This document shows, piece after piece, positions 17,437 to 27,119 of a DNA stretch of 64,000 nucleotides. The position numbers were made by a program, and so were the translations under genes. The notes below the pieces were generated by a model, which was not told the DNA's origin, ran no database searches, and worked only from the letters and a program-made list of their open reading frames with translations. The DNA comes from CBDBLK01 sp965215445 (GTDB lineage: Bacteria > Bdellovibrionota > Bacteriovoracia > Bacteriovoracales > Bacteriovoracaceae): contig CBDCDT010000002.1 in NCBI GenBank assembly GCA_965215445.1, forward strand, positions 1,054,001 through 1,118,000. Direction: 5' to 3'. Position 1 is the stretch's first letter. Every line of letters starts with the position of its first letter.

Positions 17437-17808
17437 ATGTCTATTACAAATCAACAACTTGTCGATCACGTCTCTCAAATGAGTGTGCTCGACATCGCAA
17501 ACCTGGTCAAGGAATTGGAGGAAAAATTCGGCGTTTCTGCGGCACCAGTTGCCGTCGCCGGTGCAGCAGCAGAAACTGCTGCTGCCGCTGAAGAGCAAAC
17601 CGAATTTACAATTGTTTTGGCCGATGCCGGTGCCAAGAAGATTAATGTCATTAAAGAAGTTCGCGCTGTGACGGGACTTGGTCTGAAAGATGCTAAAGAA
17701 CTGGTCGAAGGAGCACCCAAGCCGGTTAAGGAAAATGTTGCAAAGGCCGAGGCCGAAGAAATCAAAAAGAAGCTGGAGGCCGCGGGGGCCAAAGTAGAAT
17801 TGCGCTAA
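17437..17808 (+). CDS. rplL: 50S ribosomal protein L7/L12 (bL12)
   Basis: 123 residues: an N-terminal dimerisation domain, an Ala-rich flexible hinge (around residues 37-50), and the C-terminal domain (EFTIVLADAGAKKINVIKEVR, GLGLKDAKELVEGAPKPVKE) that recruits translational GTPases. GGGAG precedes the ATG. A 55-base gap separates it from rpoB, with no terminator visible. Confidence 0.97.
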   Translation: MSITNQQLVDHVSQMSVLDIANLVKELEEKFGVSAAPVAVAGAAAETAAAAEEQTEFTIVLADAGAKKINVIKEVRAVTGLGLKDAKELVEGAPKPVKENVAKAEAEEIKKKLEAAGAKVELR

Positions 17809-17863
17809 AGTTTTTTGCTTTAATGAGGCCTTTCAATTTCTTTTTGTTTGAGGAGAAGTGACG

Positions 17864-20800
17864 ATGACTCAAGTTTTTAAACCAAACGAATGGTTTCGCA
17901 GAAGCTTTTCGATTATTCCCAACGCTGCAGAAGTGCCTCCTTTGATGTATTTGCAGACACATTCATTTGAAGAATTTTTACAAATGAATGTTCCTCCCGA
18001 CAAACGGGAAAGTATGGGCCTGCAAGCGGTTTTTAATTCAGTTTTTCCCATTTTTGATTTTAATAAAACAGTTTCTTTGGAATTTGTAAGCTATTCTCTT
18101 GAAAATCCCAAATACACAGTGAGTGAATGTAGGCAGCGGGGGCTTTCTTACGAGGCGCCATTAAAAGTTGTCGTGCGTTTGGTTTTCTATGATGTTGCCG
18201 ATGGGAAAGATGGCAATCAACAGAGGAAAGTCTCCTCTATCAAGGAGCAGGTTGTTTACTTGGGAAATATTCCTCTCATGGCCGAAACTGGTTCTTTCAT
18301 TTACAACGGCACTGAAAGGGTTATCGTCTCTCAATTACACAGGTCGCCGGGCATTATTTTTGAGCACGATGGTGGGAAAAAACATTCTTCGGGAAAACTA
18401 CTTTACTCTGCCCGAATTATTCCCCATCACGGTTCTTGGTTGGACTTTGAGTTTGATCACAAGAATGTTCTTTTTGCACGAATCGACAGAAAACGGAAAT
18501 TACACGTTAGCATTATCCTTAAAGCGATGGGTTATGGAACTACCGAAATTTTGGATATGTTTTATGAAAAAGAAACGATTCATTTGCGCAGGGACGGAAC
18601 CTATGCCCGTGAATTGGATTTTGATCTTCTTATCGGTACCAGAGTGGTCAGCGATATTTTGGATTCCAAGGGCAACATTCTAGTTCGCAAAGGAAGAAAA
18701 TTTACCAAAGTTGCGGTCAGTAAAATGAAGGCCGCAGGCCTTTCTTCATTGGATACTTCTCTGGAAGAAGTGGTTGGCAAGGTTGTTGCGGAAGATGTTT
18801 TTGATAAATCTACGGGAGAGGTTTTATGTTTGGCCAATGAGGCAATTTCGGAAAGTAAAATACAAGAATTTCTCGAGGCAGGAGTGACTCAAGTTAAGTG
18901 TCTTTACATTGATATGATTAATTTTGGCGATCAGATCCGCAATACCTTATTGCTTGATAAAACCGAGACTCGTGAGGATGCGCTCTTTAAAATTTTTGAA
19001 AGATTGTGCCCGGGGGAGCCCCCCACTATCGAAGCGGCAGAAACTTTTTTTGAGAATCTTTTTTTCAATTCTGACAGGTATGATCTCTCCCGTGTTGGAC
19101 GCATGAAGATTAATTATAAGTTTGGAATGGATGTCTCTGTCGATAATACAGTCCTTACCCATAACGACATCATTATGGCAGTAAGATATTTGGTAGAACT
19201 CAATAATGGCAAGGGCAAGGTCGATGATATTGATCACTTGGGAAATCGTCGGGTTCGCGCCGTTGGTGAGCTTCTCGAAAACCAGCTTCGGGTCGGTTTG
19301 GTAAGAATGGAAAGAGCAGTTAAGGAGAAAATGGCGATTCAGGAAATTGAAACCATGATGCCTTACGATTTGGTCAATCAAAAACCAGTAGCGGCCGCAA
19401 TTAAAGAATTTTTTGGTTCTTCTCAACTTTCTCAATTTATGGATCAGACCAATCCCCTTTCCGAAGTAACTCATAAGCGGCGTTTGTCTGCGCTTGGGCC
19501 GGGAGGTTTGACTCGTGAAAGGGCCGGTTTTGAAGTGCGCGACGTTCACTCTACCCACTATGGGCGTATGTGTCCGGTGGAAACTCCCGAAGGGCCAAAT
19601 ATTGGTCTGATTACTTCTTTGGCCATTTACGCCAGAGTTTCCGAATACGGATTTATCGAAACGCCTTATCGAGTAGTCGATAAAAGTCAAACTTTAGGTG
19701 AAACCAAATATTTTACTGCTTTTCAAGAGGAAGGAAAAGTTATCGCCCAGATGGATCTTAAACATTTGAATAAAGATAAAGTCACTGGTGACCACATACC
19801 ATCTCGTGCAAGTGGAGACTTTACTTTGGTAAACTCTGAAGACGTAGACCTTATGGATATTTCTCCGTCACAGATGATTTCGATTGCAACCTCGTTGATC
19901 CCTTTTCTTGAACACAACGATGCCAACCGTGCCTTGATGGGATCAAATATGATGAGGCAGGCAGTTCCGGTGATTAAGGCGGATGCTCCCATCGTAGGGA
20001 CTGGAATTGAAAAACTGGTGGCCCGAGACTCCAAGGCAATTTTGACTGCCGAACAGGATGGACGGGTTGTCTTTGTGGACTCCAACCGGATTGTTCTTCA
20101 AAGAGATCATTTTAAAGAAGGTGAATCGGGAGTCGATATTTATAAACTGACCAAATATCAACGGACTAACCAAAATACTTGCAATAATCAAAGGGCCTTG
20201 GTGAAAGAAGGTGATATTGTTAAAAAAGGTATGGTGATCGCCGACGGGCCGGCCACACATTTGGGTGATTTGGCCTTGGGACAAAATGTTTTAGTTGCCT
20301 TTATGCCCTGGGGTGGCTACAACTATGAAGATTCCATCCTGATTTCTGAAAAACTTTTAACCAAAGACATCTTTACTTCTGTTCACATTGAGGCCTTTGA
20401 AATAGAGGCGCGCGATACCAAATTGGGCAAAGAAGAAATTACCAGGGATATTCCCAATGTTTCAGAGGAGGCCCTCAAAGACCTTGATGAAGCGGGGATT
20501 GTCAGGGTAGGTGCTATCGTTAAACCTGGTGACATTTTGGTGGGAAAAATTACTCCTAAAGGAGAATCTCAGCTCTCTCCTGAAGAAAAACTTCTCAAGG
20601 CCATTTTTGGAGATAAGGCCGGAGATGTTAAAGATACTTCTTTACGGGTTCCTTCCTCTGTTCGTGGAACTGTCATTGATTCCAGAGTTTATACGCGTGA
20701 GGGAGTAGAACTCGATAGTCGTTTAAAGGAAATTATCGAACAAGAGACAACACTCATTCGCAGAGACGAAAGAATTGAAATTCAATCAATTCAAAATCTG

Positions 20801-21985
20801 GCCCTGCATCACATTGCCAAAATGCTCAAAGGAGTTAAAACAGTAGACAAATTAATTTCAGAAGACGGGTCTACTGAACTGCTCGCCAAAGGAGCGGAAA
20901 TCACACTGGAAGTTTTGGGAGAAATTCCTTTTGAGTTGATTGGCTATATCCCTTTACAACCAGAGCTTGAAGAAAAACTTTCAGATTATTTTGCCGACGT
21001 TCGCAACCGTCTCAATCGAGTGAGAATGAGTGCCAATGACGAAATTGCTGCTCTTCACAGAGGAGATGAATTAGCACCAGGGGTAATTAAAAAGGTTATA
21101 GTTTACGTTGCTATCAAACGAAAACTTCAATCGGGTGATAAAATGGCCGGACGTCACGGCAATAAAGGCGTTATCTCCAATGTTATTCCCCAGGAAGATA
21201 TGCCTTACTTGGCGGATGGAACGAGTGTCGAAATTGTTTTAAATCCCTTGGGTGTTCCCTCGCGGATGAATATTGGACAGTTGCTTGAACTCCATTTGGG
21301 CTGGGCCGGTCGTGGATTGGGGGAAAAACTTAAAACCATGATGGAAGAGCAAGCGGATATTCACAGACTTAAAGACCTCATTTACAAAATTTACCAAACT
21401 GATGAGGTGAAAGAATTTCTTAAAAAGGCCCCAGATAAACTGGTGTGTGAAATAGCTGAGCAGTTGTCCACCGGTGTACGTTTTGCCACACCCGCCTTTG
21501 ATGGGGCAACAGAGGACAGTATTCGAGAAATGCTCAAATTGGGTGACCTGGATGAGTCGGGAAAAACAACCCTGTTTGACGGCATGACCGGGGATGCTTT
21601 TGCAGAAGATGTCACAGTTGGGGTTATGTATATGCTTAAACTCCACCACTTAGTGGATGAAAAAATTCACGCTCGTTCCACCGGCCCCTATTCCTTGGTG
21701 ACTCAGCAACCACTTGGCGGCAAGGCACAGTTTGGAGGACAAAGGTTGGGAGAAATGGAAGTTTGGGCCTTGGAGGCCTATGGTGCGGCCTATACGTTGC
21801 AAGAGTTTTTAACAGTCAAATCAGATGATGTGATTGGGCGAACGCGTATGTATGAATCTATTGTCAAAGGTGAACAAATTCTTGAGCCGGGACTCCCGGA
21901 ATCTTTTAATGTTTTAGTGAGGGAACTTCAGGCCCTTTGTTTGGATGTTGGGTTGGAAGAATCCAGCGAAGAGGAAAACTTTTAA
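17864..21985 (+). CDS. rpoB: DNA-directed RNA polymerase subunit beta
   Basis: 1373-residue catalytic subunit. The rifampicin pocket (SQFMDQTNPLSEVTHKRRLSALGPGGL) keeps the residues typical of sensitive enzymes (Asp, His and Ser at the usual positions). Later motifs include GQNVLVAFMPWGGYNYEDS, KMAGRHGNKGV and the C-terminal clamp contact region with GGKAQFGGQRLGEMEVWALEAYG. The protein ends in an acidic SSEEENF tail. ATG at 17864 has AGGAG eight bases upstream; the GTG at 17858 is too close to it. rpoC follows 21 bases later. Confidence 0.97.
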   Translation: MTQVFKPNEWFRRSFSIIPNAAEVPPLMYLQTHSFEEFLQMNVPPDKRESMGLQAVFNSVFPIFDFNKTVSLEFVSYSLENPKYTVSECRQRGLSYEAPLKVVVRLVFYDVADGKDGNQQRKVSSIKEQVVYLGNIPLMAETGSFIYNGTERVIVSQLHRSPGIIFEHDGGKKHSSGKLLYSARIIPHHGSWLDFEFDHKNVLFARIDRKRKLHVSIILKAMGYGTTEILDMFYEKETIHLRRDGTYARELDFDLLIGTRVVSDILDSKGNILVRKGRKFTKVAVSKMKAAGLSSLDTSLEEVVGKVVAEDVFDKSTGEVLCLANEAISESKIQEFLEAGVTQVKCLYIDMINFGDQIRNTLLLDKTETREDALFKIFERLCPGEPPTIEAAETFFENLFFNSDRYDLSRVGRMKINYKFGMDVSVDNTVLTHNDIIMAVRYLVELNNGKGKVDDIDHLGNRRVRAVGELLENQLRVGLVRMERAVKEKMAIQEIETMMPYDLVNQKPVAAAIKEFFGSSQLSQFMDQTNPLSEVTHKRRLSALGPGGLTRERAGFEVRDVHSTHYGRMCPVETPEGPNIGLITSLAIYARVSEYGFIETPYRVVDKSQTLGETKYFTAFQEEGKVIAQMDLKHLNKDKVTGDHIPSRASGDFTLVNSEDVDLMDISPSQMISIATSLIPFLEHNDANRALMGSNMMRQAVPVIKADAPIVGTGIEKLVARDSKAILTAEQDGRVVFVDSNRIVLQRDHFKEGESGVDIYKLTKYQRTNQNTCNNQRALVKEGDIVKKGMVIADGPATHLGDLALGQNVLVAFMPWGGYNYEDSILISEKLLTKDIFTSVHIEAFEIEARDTKLGKEEITRDIPNVSEEALKDLDEAGIVRVGAIVKPGDILVGKITPKGESQLSPEEKLLKAIFGDKAGDVKDTSLRVPSSVRGTVIDSRVYTREGVELDSRLKEIIEQETTLIRRDERIEIQSIQNLALHHIAKMLKGVKTVDKLISEDGSTELLAKGAEITLEVLGEIPFELIGYIPLQPELEEKLSDYFADVRNRLNRVRMSANDEIAALHRGDELAPGVIKKVIVYVAIKRKLQSGDKMAGRHGNKGVISNVIPQEDMPYLADGTSVEIVLNPLGVPSRMNIGQLLELHLGWAGRGLGEKLKTMMEEQADIHRLKDLIYKIYQTDEVKEFLKKAPDKLVCEIAEQLSTGVRFATPAFDGATEDSIREMLKLGDLDESGKTTLFDGMTGDAFAEDVTVGVMYMLKLHHLVDEKIHARSTGPYSLVTQQPLGGKAQFGGQRLGEMEVWALEAYGAAYTLQEFLTVKSDDVIGRTRMYESIVKGEQILEPGLPESFNVLVRELQALCLDVGLEESSEEENF

Positions 21986-22006
21986 CCCTTTAATTGAGGT
22001 AATTTT

Positions 22007-25000
22007 ATGAAAGACTTACTCAACTTTTTTGATAAACCGAAGGATCCGATTAGCGTAGAGGCCGTTTCTATTCAAGTCGCCTCTCCTGATACTGTTCGAG
22101 AATGGTCTTTTGGTGAAGTCAAAAAGCCGGAAACGATTAATTATCGGACTTTTAAACCGGAAAGAGAAGGCCTTTTTTGTGCCAAGATTTTTGGCCCTAT
22201 TAAAGATTACGAATGTATTTGCGGAAAATATAAAAGAATGAAGCACCGAGGAGTCGTTTGCGAAAAATGTGGCGTGGAAGTAACTCTTTCCAAAGTTCGT
22301 CGCGAACGTTGCGGCCATATTGAATTGGCCGCCCCCGTGGCACATATTTGGTTTTTGCGCTCACTTCCTTCGCGCATGGGCGCTCTTCTCAATCTCACTC
22401 TCAAAGAACTTGAAAAAATTCTTTATTACGAGGCCTATATCGTTACAGAATCGGCAACTCAGGATTTACAAGGCGGCCTGAAAATTGGGCAAATTATTAC
22501 TGAACAACAATACGATGAACTCAAAGAACAAGGTGTAGAATTTGAGGCCGGGATGGGTGGAGAAGTCATCAAAGACCTTCTTCGCAAAGTTGATATCGAC
22601 TTTGAAAGAAAAGAACTGCGGCGAGACTTCAATACTGCTACGACAGAAATGACCAAGACCAAATTAGTCAAGAGACTCAAAGTCGTTGAATCCGTTTTGA
22701 AGTCGAATAACCGTCCTGAGTGGTTTATGATGGATGTCATACCAGTTTTGCCACCGGATTTGCGTCCGCTGGTTCCGTTGGAAGCTGGGCGTTTTGCAAC
22801 TTCAGACCTCAACGACCTCTACCGCCGGGTTATTAATCGAAATAATCGTTTGAAAAGACTGAAGGAACTCAACGCTCCTGAAATCATTATTCGTAACGAA
22901 AAACGTATGCTTCAAGAAGCTGTGGATGCTCTTTTTGATAATGGACGTCGTGGAAAAGTTTTTACCGGGGCCAACAAGCGACCTCTTCGCTCACTCTCTG
23001 ATATGCTCAAAGGCAAGCAAGGACGTTTTCGTCAAAACTTACTAGGGAAAAGGGTCGATTACTCGGGACGTTCTGTGATCGTCGTTGGCCCTAACTTGAG
23101 ACTCCACCAATGTGGTCTGCCTAAACTCATGGCGCTAGAATTATTCAAACCGTTTGTTTTTAACAGACTTATCGAGAAAGGCCACTGTACTACCATTAAA
23201 GTGGCCAAGAGAATGGTTGAACAGCAAAAAGAGGAAGTTTGGAGTATTTTGGAAGAAATTGTTAAAGAACATCCCGTTTTGCTCAACCGGGCACCGACTC
23301 TTCACCGCTTGGGTATTCAGGGTTTTGAACCTATCTTGATTGAGGGCAAGGCCATTCAGTTGCACCCATTGGTTTGTACTGCTTTCAATGCCGATTTTGA
23401 TGGCGATCAAATGGCCGTGCACATTCCACTTTCTCTGGAAGCACAAATTGAGTGTCGTATTCTGGCCATGTCTACTAATAATATTCTTTCTCCCAAGGAT
23501 GGAGTGCCCATTATTATTCCTTCGCAGGATATTGTTCTTGGGCTTTACTACATGTCGAGAATTCGACCTTTTGCCCGCGGTTACGGAAAGATTTTTGCTT
23601 CTAAAGAAGAGGCCCAATTTGCTTACCATTCGGGGAATCTCCATTTACAGTCGCCGATTCGTGTGCGGATTGATGGCAAGGCCTTGGAGACAACTGTCGG
23701 TAGGACTTTTATTTACGAAATCATTCCCCAATGTCTGGGTTTTGAAGATATTAACCGAGTGTTAGGGAAAAAAGAGATTGGACAACTCATCGACAAGGCC
23801 TATCGCAAGGGAACAGAGAAAGATACAGTTCTTTTGGCTGATGCTCTTATGCATTTGGGGTATTCAAACGCCACTAAAGCGGGAATTTCGATTAATGTCA
23901 ACGACATTACTATTCCTTTGGAGAAAACAGAAATCCTTGCCGATGCCAATTTGGAAGTAGATCGGATTACTGAAGAATACAATGAAGGCTCCATTACAGA
24001 TGGTGAGAGATACAACAAGGTTGTAGATGTTTGGTCACAGGCCAATGAGAAATTGACCAAGGTCATGCTCGAAAAGATTTCGACTGATACCTTTGTTAAT
24101 GAGAAAAATGAAGAACAAAAAGCACCTTCATTTAACGCCATTTTTATGATGGCCGATTCAGGAGCGAGGGGATCGACAAACCAAATGAGGCAATTGGCGG
24201 GGATGCGGGGCCTGATGGCAAAGCCAAACGGTGAGATTATCGAAACTCCCATTACATCTAATTTCCGTGAAGGTCTTTCTGTGCTTCAATATTTTTCTTC
24301 TACTCACGGTGCTCGTAAAGGTTTGGCCGATACCGCTTTGAAGACGGCCAATTCCGGTTACCTGACACGAAGATTGGTGGATGTAGCACAAGATGGCATT
24401 ATTAGGGAGGAGGATTGTGGTGCCACTGATGGAATTATCTTAACTTCTCGCATAGAGGCCGGAGAAGTTGTCGAAGATGTCTCAGAGAGGGCCATGGGGC
24501 GAGTGACGGCCAATCCCATTACGGATGCAGATGGAAGAGAAGTTTTGCCGTCCCATTACGTGCTTACAGAAAAAGATATGCCGACGTTACAAGAACACAA
24601 TATTGACCAGATTAAAGTTCGTTCGGTTTTGACATGCAAAACCCGTCACGGGTTTTGCGCAAAATGTTTTGGCAGGGATTTAGCGAGAGGAAATTTGGTC
24701 AGCGTTGGTGAAACGGTTGGTGTTATTGCCGCCCAATCCATTGGCGAACCTGGCACTCAGCTTACCATGCGTACTTTCCACGTTGGTGGGACGGCGACTG
24801 CTGGTGCTCAAATTAGCAAAACGGAAGTTCGCACGGCCGGGATTGTTCACTTTGATAATGTTAAGGTGGCCATTAATGACAGCACTGAAGAAATGGTTAT
24901 TTTGAACAAAATTGGTGAAATCGTTATCAAGGATAACGCCGGAACAGAAAAGGAACGCTACCCTGCTGTTTATGGCGCCCGCATCTTTTTCAAAGAAGGC

Positions 25001-26179
25001 GAAGAAGTCAATGTCGGTGATAAGTTGATTGAATGGGATCCTTTCTCGATTCCTATTCTGACTGAAGCTGCAGGGATTGTGAAATATGAGGATTTAGAAA
25101 TTGGTTCTACCATGACCGAACAGCTTGATGCGATTACAGGACTTGCCAATCGTATTGTTGTAGAGTCGAAGAATCCCAATGTTCAACCTCGTATTAGCAT
25201 TGTCGATGAATCGGGAGAACCTGTACTGGTTCCAGGAACCAAGCGCCACGCAACTTACCGTCTTCAAGTAGGTGCCAACATTATCGTTCAGGATGGTGAG
25301 CGAGTGGAAACGGCAACTGCCATTTCCAAAATTACCCGTGAATCAACCAAAACCAAAGATATTACCGGGGGCCTTCCGCGAGTTGCAGAGCTTTTTGAAG
25401 CACGCAAACCTACTAATGCCGCTCAAATTTCAGATGTTTCAGGTACCATTGAATTTGGCCCTGAACTCAGAGGCAACCGTCGGGTTATCGTAAGGCCGGA
25501 TGATGGATTGGAACCAATGGTTTATACCGTGCCGAAAGGCCGTTACATTGTTGTCAACGAAGGTGATTACATTCGTGCTGGAGAACCGATTATGGACGGG
25601 CCGGCCAATCCTCACGACCTCTTGAGGGTTAAGGGAATTAAAGAATTGGCCCGTTATATCGTGGACGAAATTCAAGAAGTTTATCGTCTTCAAGGTGTTA
25701 AAATTGACGATAAGCACATTGAGGTTATTGTTAGTCAGATGTTGAAAAAGGTTGAAATTTTGGATGCAGGTGACACCACATTTGTGACTGGTGATTCGGT
25801 AACCAAGACCGAATTTCAAGCGGCCAATGAGGAGATAGAAAAGGAGGGCCTAAGGCCCGCCTCTGGACGCCCTTTGTTGCTCGGAATTACCAAGGCCTCT
25901 TTGACTACGGAATCCTTCCTTTCAGCGGCCTCCTTTCAAGAAACGACCAAGGTTCTTACCCAGGCCGCACTTGAGGGAAAAAAGGATATGCTGCGAGGAC
26001 TCAAGGAGAATGTCTTGATGGGGCGCTTGATTCCGGCGGGTACTGGAATTAGCAAATACCGAGATTTTGAAGCAGTGTGTGAAGAGGAAGAAACAAAAAA
26101 AGAAGAAAGTGAAATCAGCGAGGAATTAATAGGGGTCAGGGAAATAGAAACGCAACCAAGTGCTGAACTGACCGTATAG
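22007..26179 (+). CDS. rpoC: DNA-directed RNA polymerase subunit beta'
   Basis: 1390 residues. Visible elements are the N-terminal zinc ribbon (CICGKYKRMKHRGVVCEKCG), the catalytic NADFDGDQMAVH with three Asp holding Mg2+, the bridge and trigger helices (including MRQLAGMRGLMAKPNGEI), a second zinc site with CKTRHGFCAKC, and the GLPRVAELFEARKP clamp motif. The C-terminal 40 residues are acidic and of low complexity. Last gene of the rpl-rpo unit. Confidence 0.97.
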   Translation: MKDLLNFFDKPKDPISVEAVSIQVASPDTVREWSFGEVKKPETINYRTFKPEREGLFCAKIFGPIKDYECICGKYKRMKHRGVVCEKCGVEVTLSKVRRERCGHIELAAPVAHIWFLRSLPSRMGALLNLTLKELEKILYYEAYIVTESATQDLQGGLKIGQIITEQQYDELKEQGVEFEAGMGGEVIKDLLRKVDIDFERKELRRDFNTATTEMTKTKLVKRLKVVESVLKSNNRPEWFMMDVIPVLPPDLRPLVPLEAGRFATSDLNDLYRRVINRNNRLKRLKELNAPEIIIRNEKRMLQEAVDALFDNGRRGKVFTGANKRPLRSLSDMLKGKQGRFRQNLLGKRVDYSGRSVIVVGPNLRLHQCGLPKLMALELFKPFVFNRLIEKGHCTTIKVAKRMVEQQKEEVWSILEEIVKEHPVLLNRAPTLHRLGIQGFEPILIEGKAIQLHPLVCTAFNADFDGDQMAVHIPLSLEAQIECRILAMSTNNILSPKDGVPIIIPSQDIVLGLYYMSRIRPFARGYGKIFASKEEAQFAYHSGNLHLQSPIRVRIDGKALETTVGRTFIYEIIPQCLGFEDINRVLGKKEIGQLIDKAYRKGTEKDTVLLADALMHLGYSNATKAGISINVNDITIPLEKTEILADANLEVDRITEEYNEGSITDGERYNKVVDVWSQANEKLTKVMLEKISTDTFVNEKNEEQKAPSFNAIFMMADSGARGSTNQMRQLAGMRGLMAKPNGEIIETPITSNFREGLSVLQYFSSTHGARKGLADTALKTANSGYLTRRLVDVAQDGIIREEDCGATDGIILTSRIEAGEVVEDVSERAMGRVTANPITDADGREVLPSHYVLTEKDMPTLQEHNIDQIKVRSVLTCKTRHGFCAKCFGRDLARGNLVSVGETVGVIAAQSIGEPGTQLTMRTFHVGGTATAGAQISKTEVRTAGIVHFDNVKVAINDSTEEMVILNKIGEIVIKDNAGTEKERYPAVYGARIFFKEGEEVNVGDKLIEWDPFSIPILTEAAGIVKYEDLEIGSTMTEQLDAITGLANRIVVESKNPNVQPRISIVDESGEPVLVPGTKRHATYRLQVGANIIVQDGERVETATAISKITRESTKTKDITGGLPRVAELFEARKPTNAAQISDVSGTIEFGPELRGNRRVIVRPDDGLEPMVYTVPKGRYIVVNEGDYIRAGEPIMDGPANPHDLLRVKGIKELARYIVDEIQEVYRLQGVKIDDKHIEVIVSQMLKKVEILDAGDTTFVTGDSVTKTEFQAANEEIEKEGLRPASGRPLLLGITKASLTTESFLSAASFQETTKVLTQAALEGKKDMLRGLKENVLMGRLIPAGTGISKYRDFEAVCEEEETKKEESEISEELIGVREIETQPSAELTV

Positions 26180-26187
26180 GCCTTTGC

Positions 26188-26215
26188 TTGAAATGGTTAG
26201 TATGCTGTGTTAGAA
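26188..26215 (+). promoter_or_regulatory. possible promoter for rpsL-rpsG-fusA
   Basis: TTGAAA (26188-26193), 16 bases, then TTAGAA (26210-26215), about 24 bases before the rpsL start. It lies in the 60-base gap after rpoC. The match is only moderate; read-through from rpoC is also possible since no terminator is seen. Confidence 0.25.
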
Positions 26216-26239
26216 AGTGATTTAAAAAGAGGAGTATAG

Positions 26240-26620
26240 ATGCCGACAATTAATCAATTGATTCGTAAAGGGCGCAAAGATAAGTTTGTCAAAACGAAAT
26301 CTCCCGCTCTCAAAAGCTGCCCTCAAAGGCGTGGTGTGTGTACGCGGGTCTATACAACGACTCCAAAAAAGCCAAACTCGGCGATGAGGAAGGTTTGCCG
26401 GGTTCGCCTGACTTCCGGTTTTGAAGTGACTTCTTATATTGGAGGTGAAGGACACAACCTGCAAGAACACTCAATTGTTCTCGTGCGTGGAGGCAGAGTA
26501 AAAGACTTGCCAGGTGTTCGTTATCATACTGTTCGTGGCAGCCTGGATACGACGGGCGTGGATAAACGTGGACAGCGTCGTTCTAAATATGGTGCCAAAA
26601 AACCTAAGAATAAATCGTGA
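26240..26620 (+). CDS. rpsL: 30S ribosomal protein S12 (uS12)
   Basis: 126 residues of the decoding-site protein. TTTPKKPNSAMRKV (with Lys43, a streptomycin-contact residue in its sensitive form) and VKDLPGVRYHTVRG, containing the aspartate that is often methylthiolated, are both intact. GAGGAG precedes the ATG. First gene of the str cluster. Confidence 0.97.
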   Translation: MPTINQLIRKGRKDKFVKTKSPALKSCPQRRGVCTRVYTTTPKKPNSAMRKVCRVRLTSGFEVTSYIGGEGHNLQEHSIVLVRGGRVKDLPGVRYHTVRGSLDTTGVDKRGQRRSKYGAKKPKNKS

Positions 26621-26630
26621 GGGATAGGGT

Positions 26631-27101
26631 ATGAGTCGTAAACGTAGTGCCGAACCAAGAAAAGTTTTACCTGATTCTCAATATCAGGATATGGTAGTCA
26701 CCAAATTCATTAACGTCCTTATGAGAGGGGGAAAAAAATCTACTGCAGAAAAGATTTTTTATGGAGCACTTGAACTCATAGAAAAGCGAACCAGTGAAGA
26801 ACCTCTCAAACTTTTTAAAAAGGCCCTTTCCAATGTCAAACCGGCAGTCGAAGTTAAATCTCGTCGCATTGGAGGTGCTACCTACCAGATTCCGATTGAA
26901 GTTCATTTGGGCCGCCGCCAGTCTTTGGCGATTCGTTGGATTCGTGACTATGCTCGTGGGCGCAACGGAAAAACCATGATGGAAAAATTGGCCGATGAAT
27001 TTATTGATGCCGCCAATAACCGTGGGGGCGCAGTCAAGAAGCGCGAAGATGTCTACAAGATGGCCGAGGCCAATAAGGCCTTTGCCCACCTCCGTTGGTA
27101 A
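26631..27101 (+). CDS. rpsG: 30S ribosomal protein S7 (uS7)
   Basis: 156 residues, full length. It opens with the signature RKRSAEPRKVLPDSQYQDMVVTKFINVLMRGGKK and binds the 3' major domain of 16S rRNA to nucleate assembly of the head. It follows rpsL by ten bases and precedes fusA by 18. Confidence 0.97.
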   Translation: MSRKRSAEPRKVLPDSQYQDMVVTKFINVLMRGGKKSTAEKIFYGALELIEKRTSEEPLKLFKKALSNVKPAVEVKSRRIGGATYQIPIEVHLGRRQSLAIRWIRDYARGRNGKTMMEKLADEFIDAANNRGGAVKKREDVYKMAEANKAFAHLRW

Positions 27102-27119
27102 GAACTTAAGAGGCCGTTT

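Noticed and set aside
18947..19690. 247-codon frame antisense to rpoB
   Set aside because: Inside a strongly conserved gene, no start signal, composition typical of a shadow frame.
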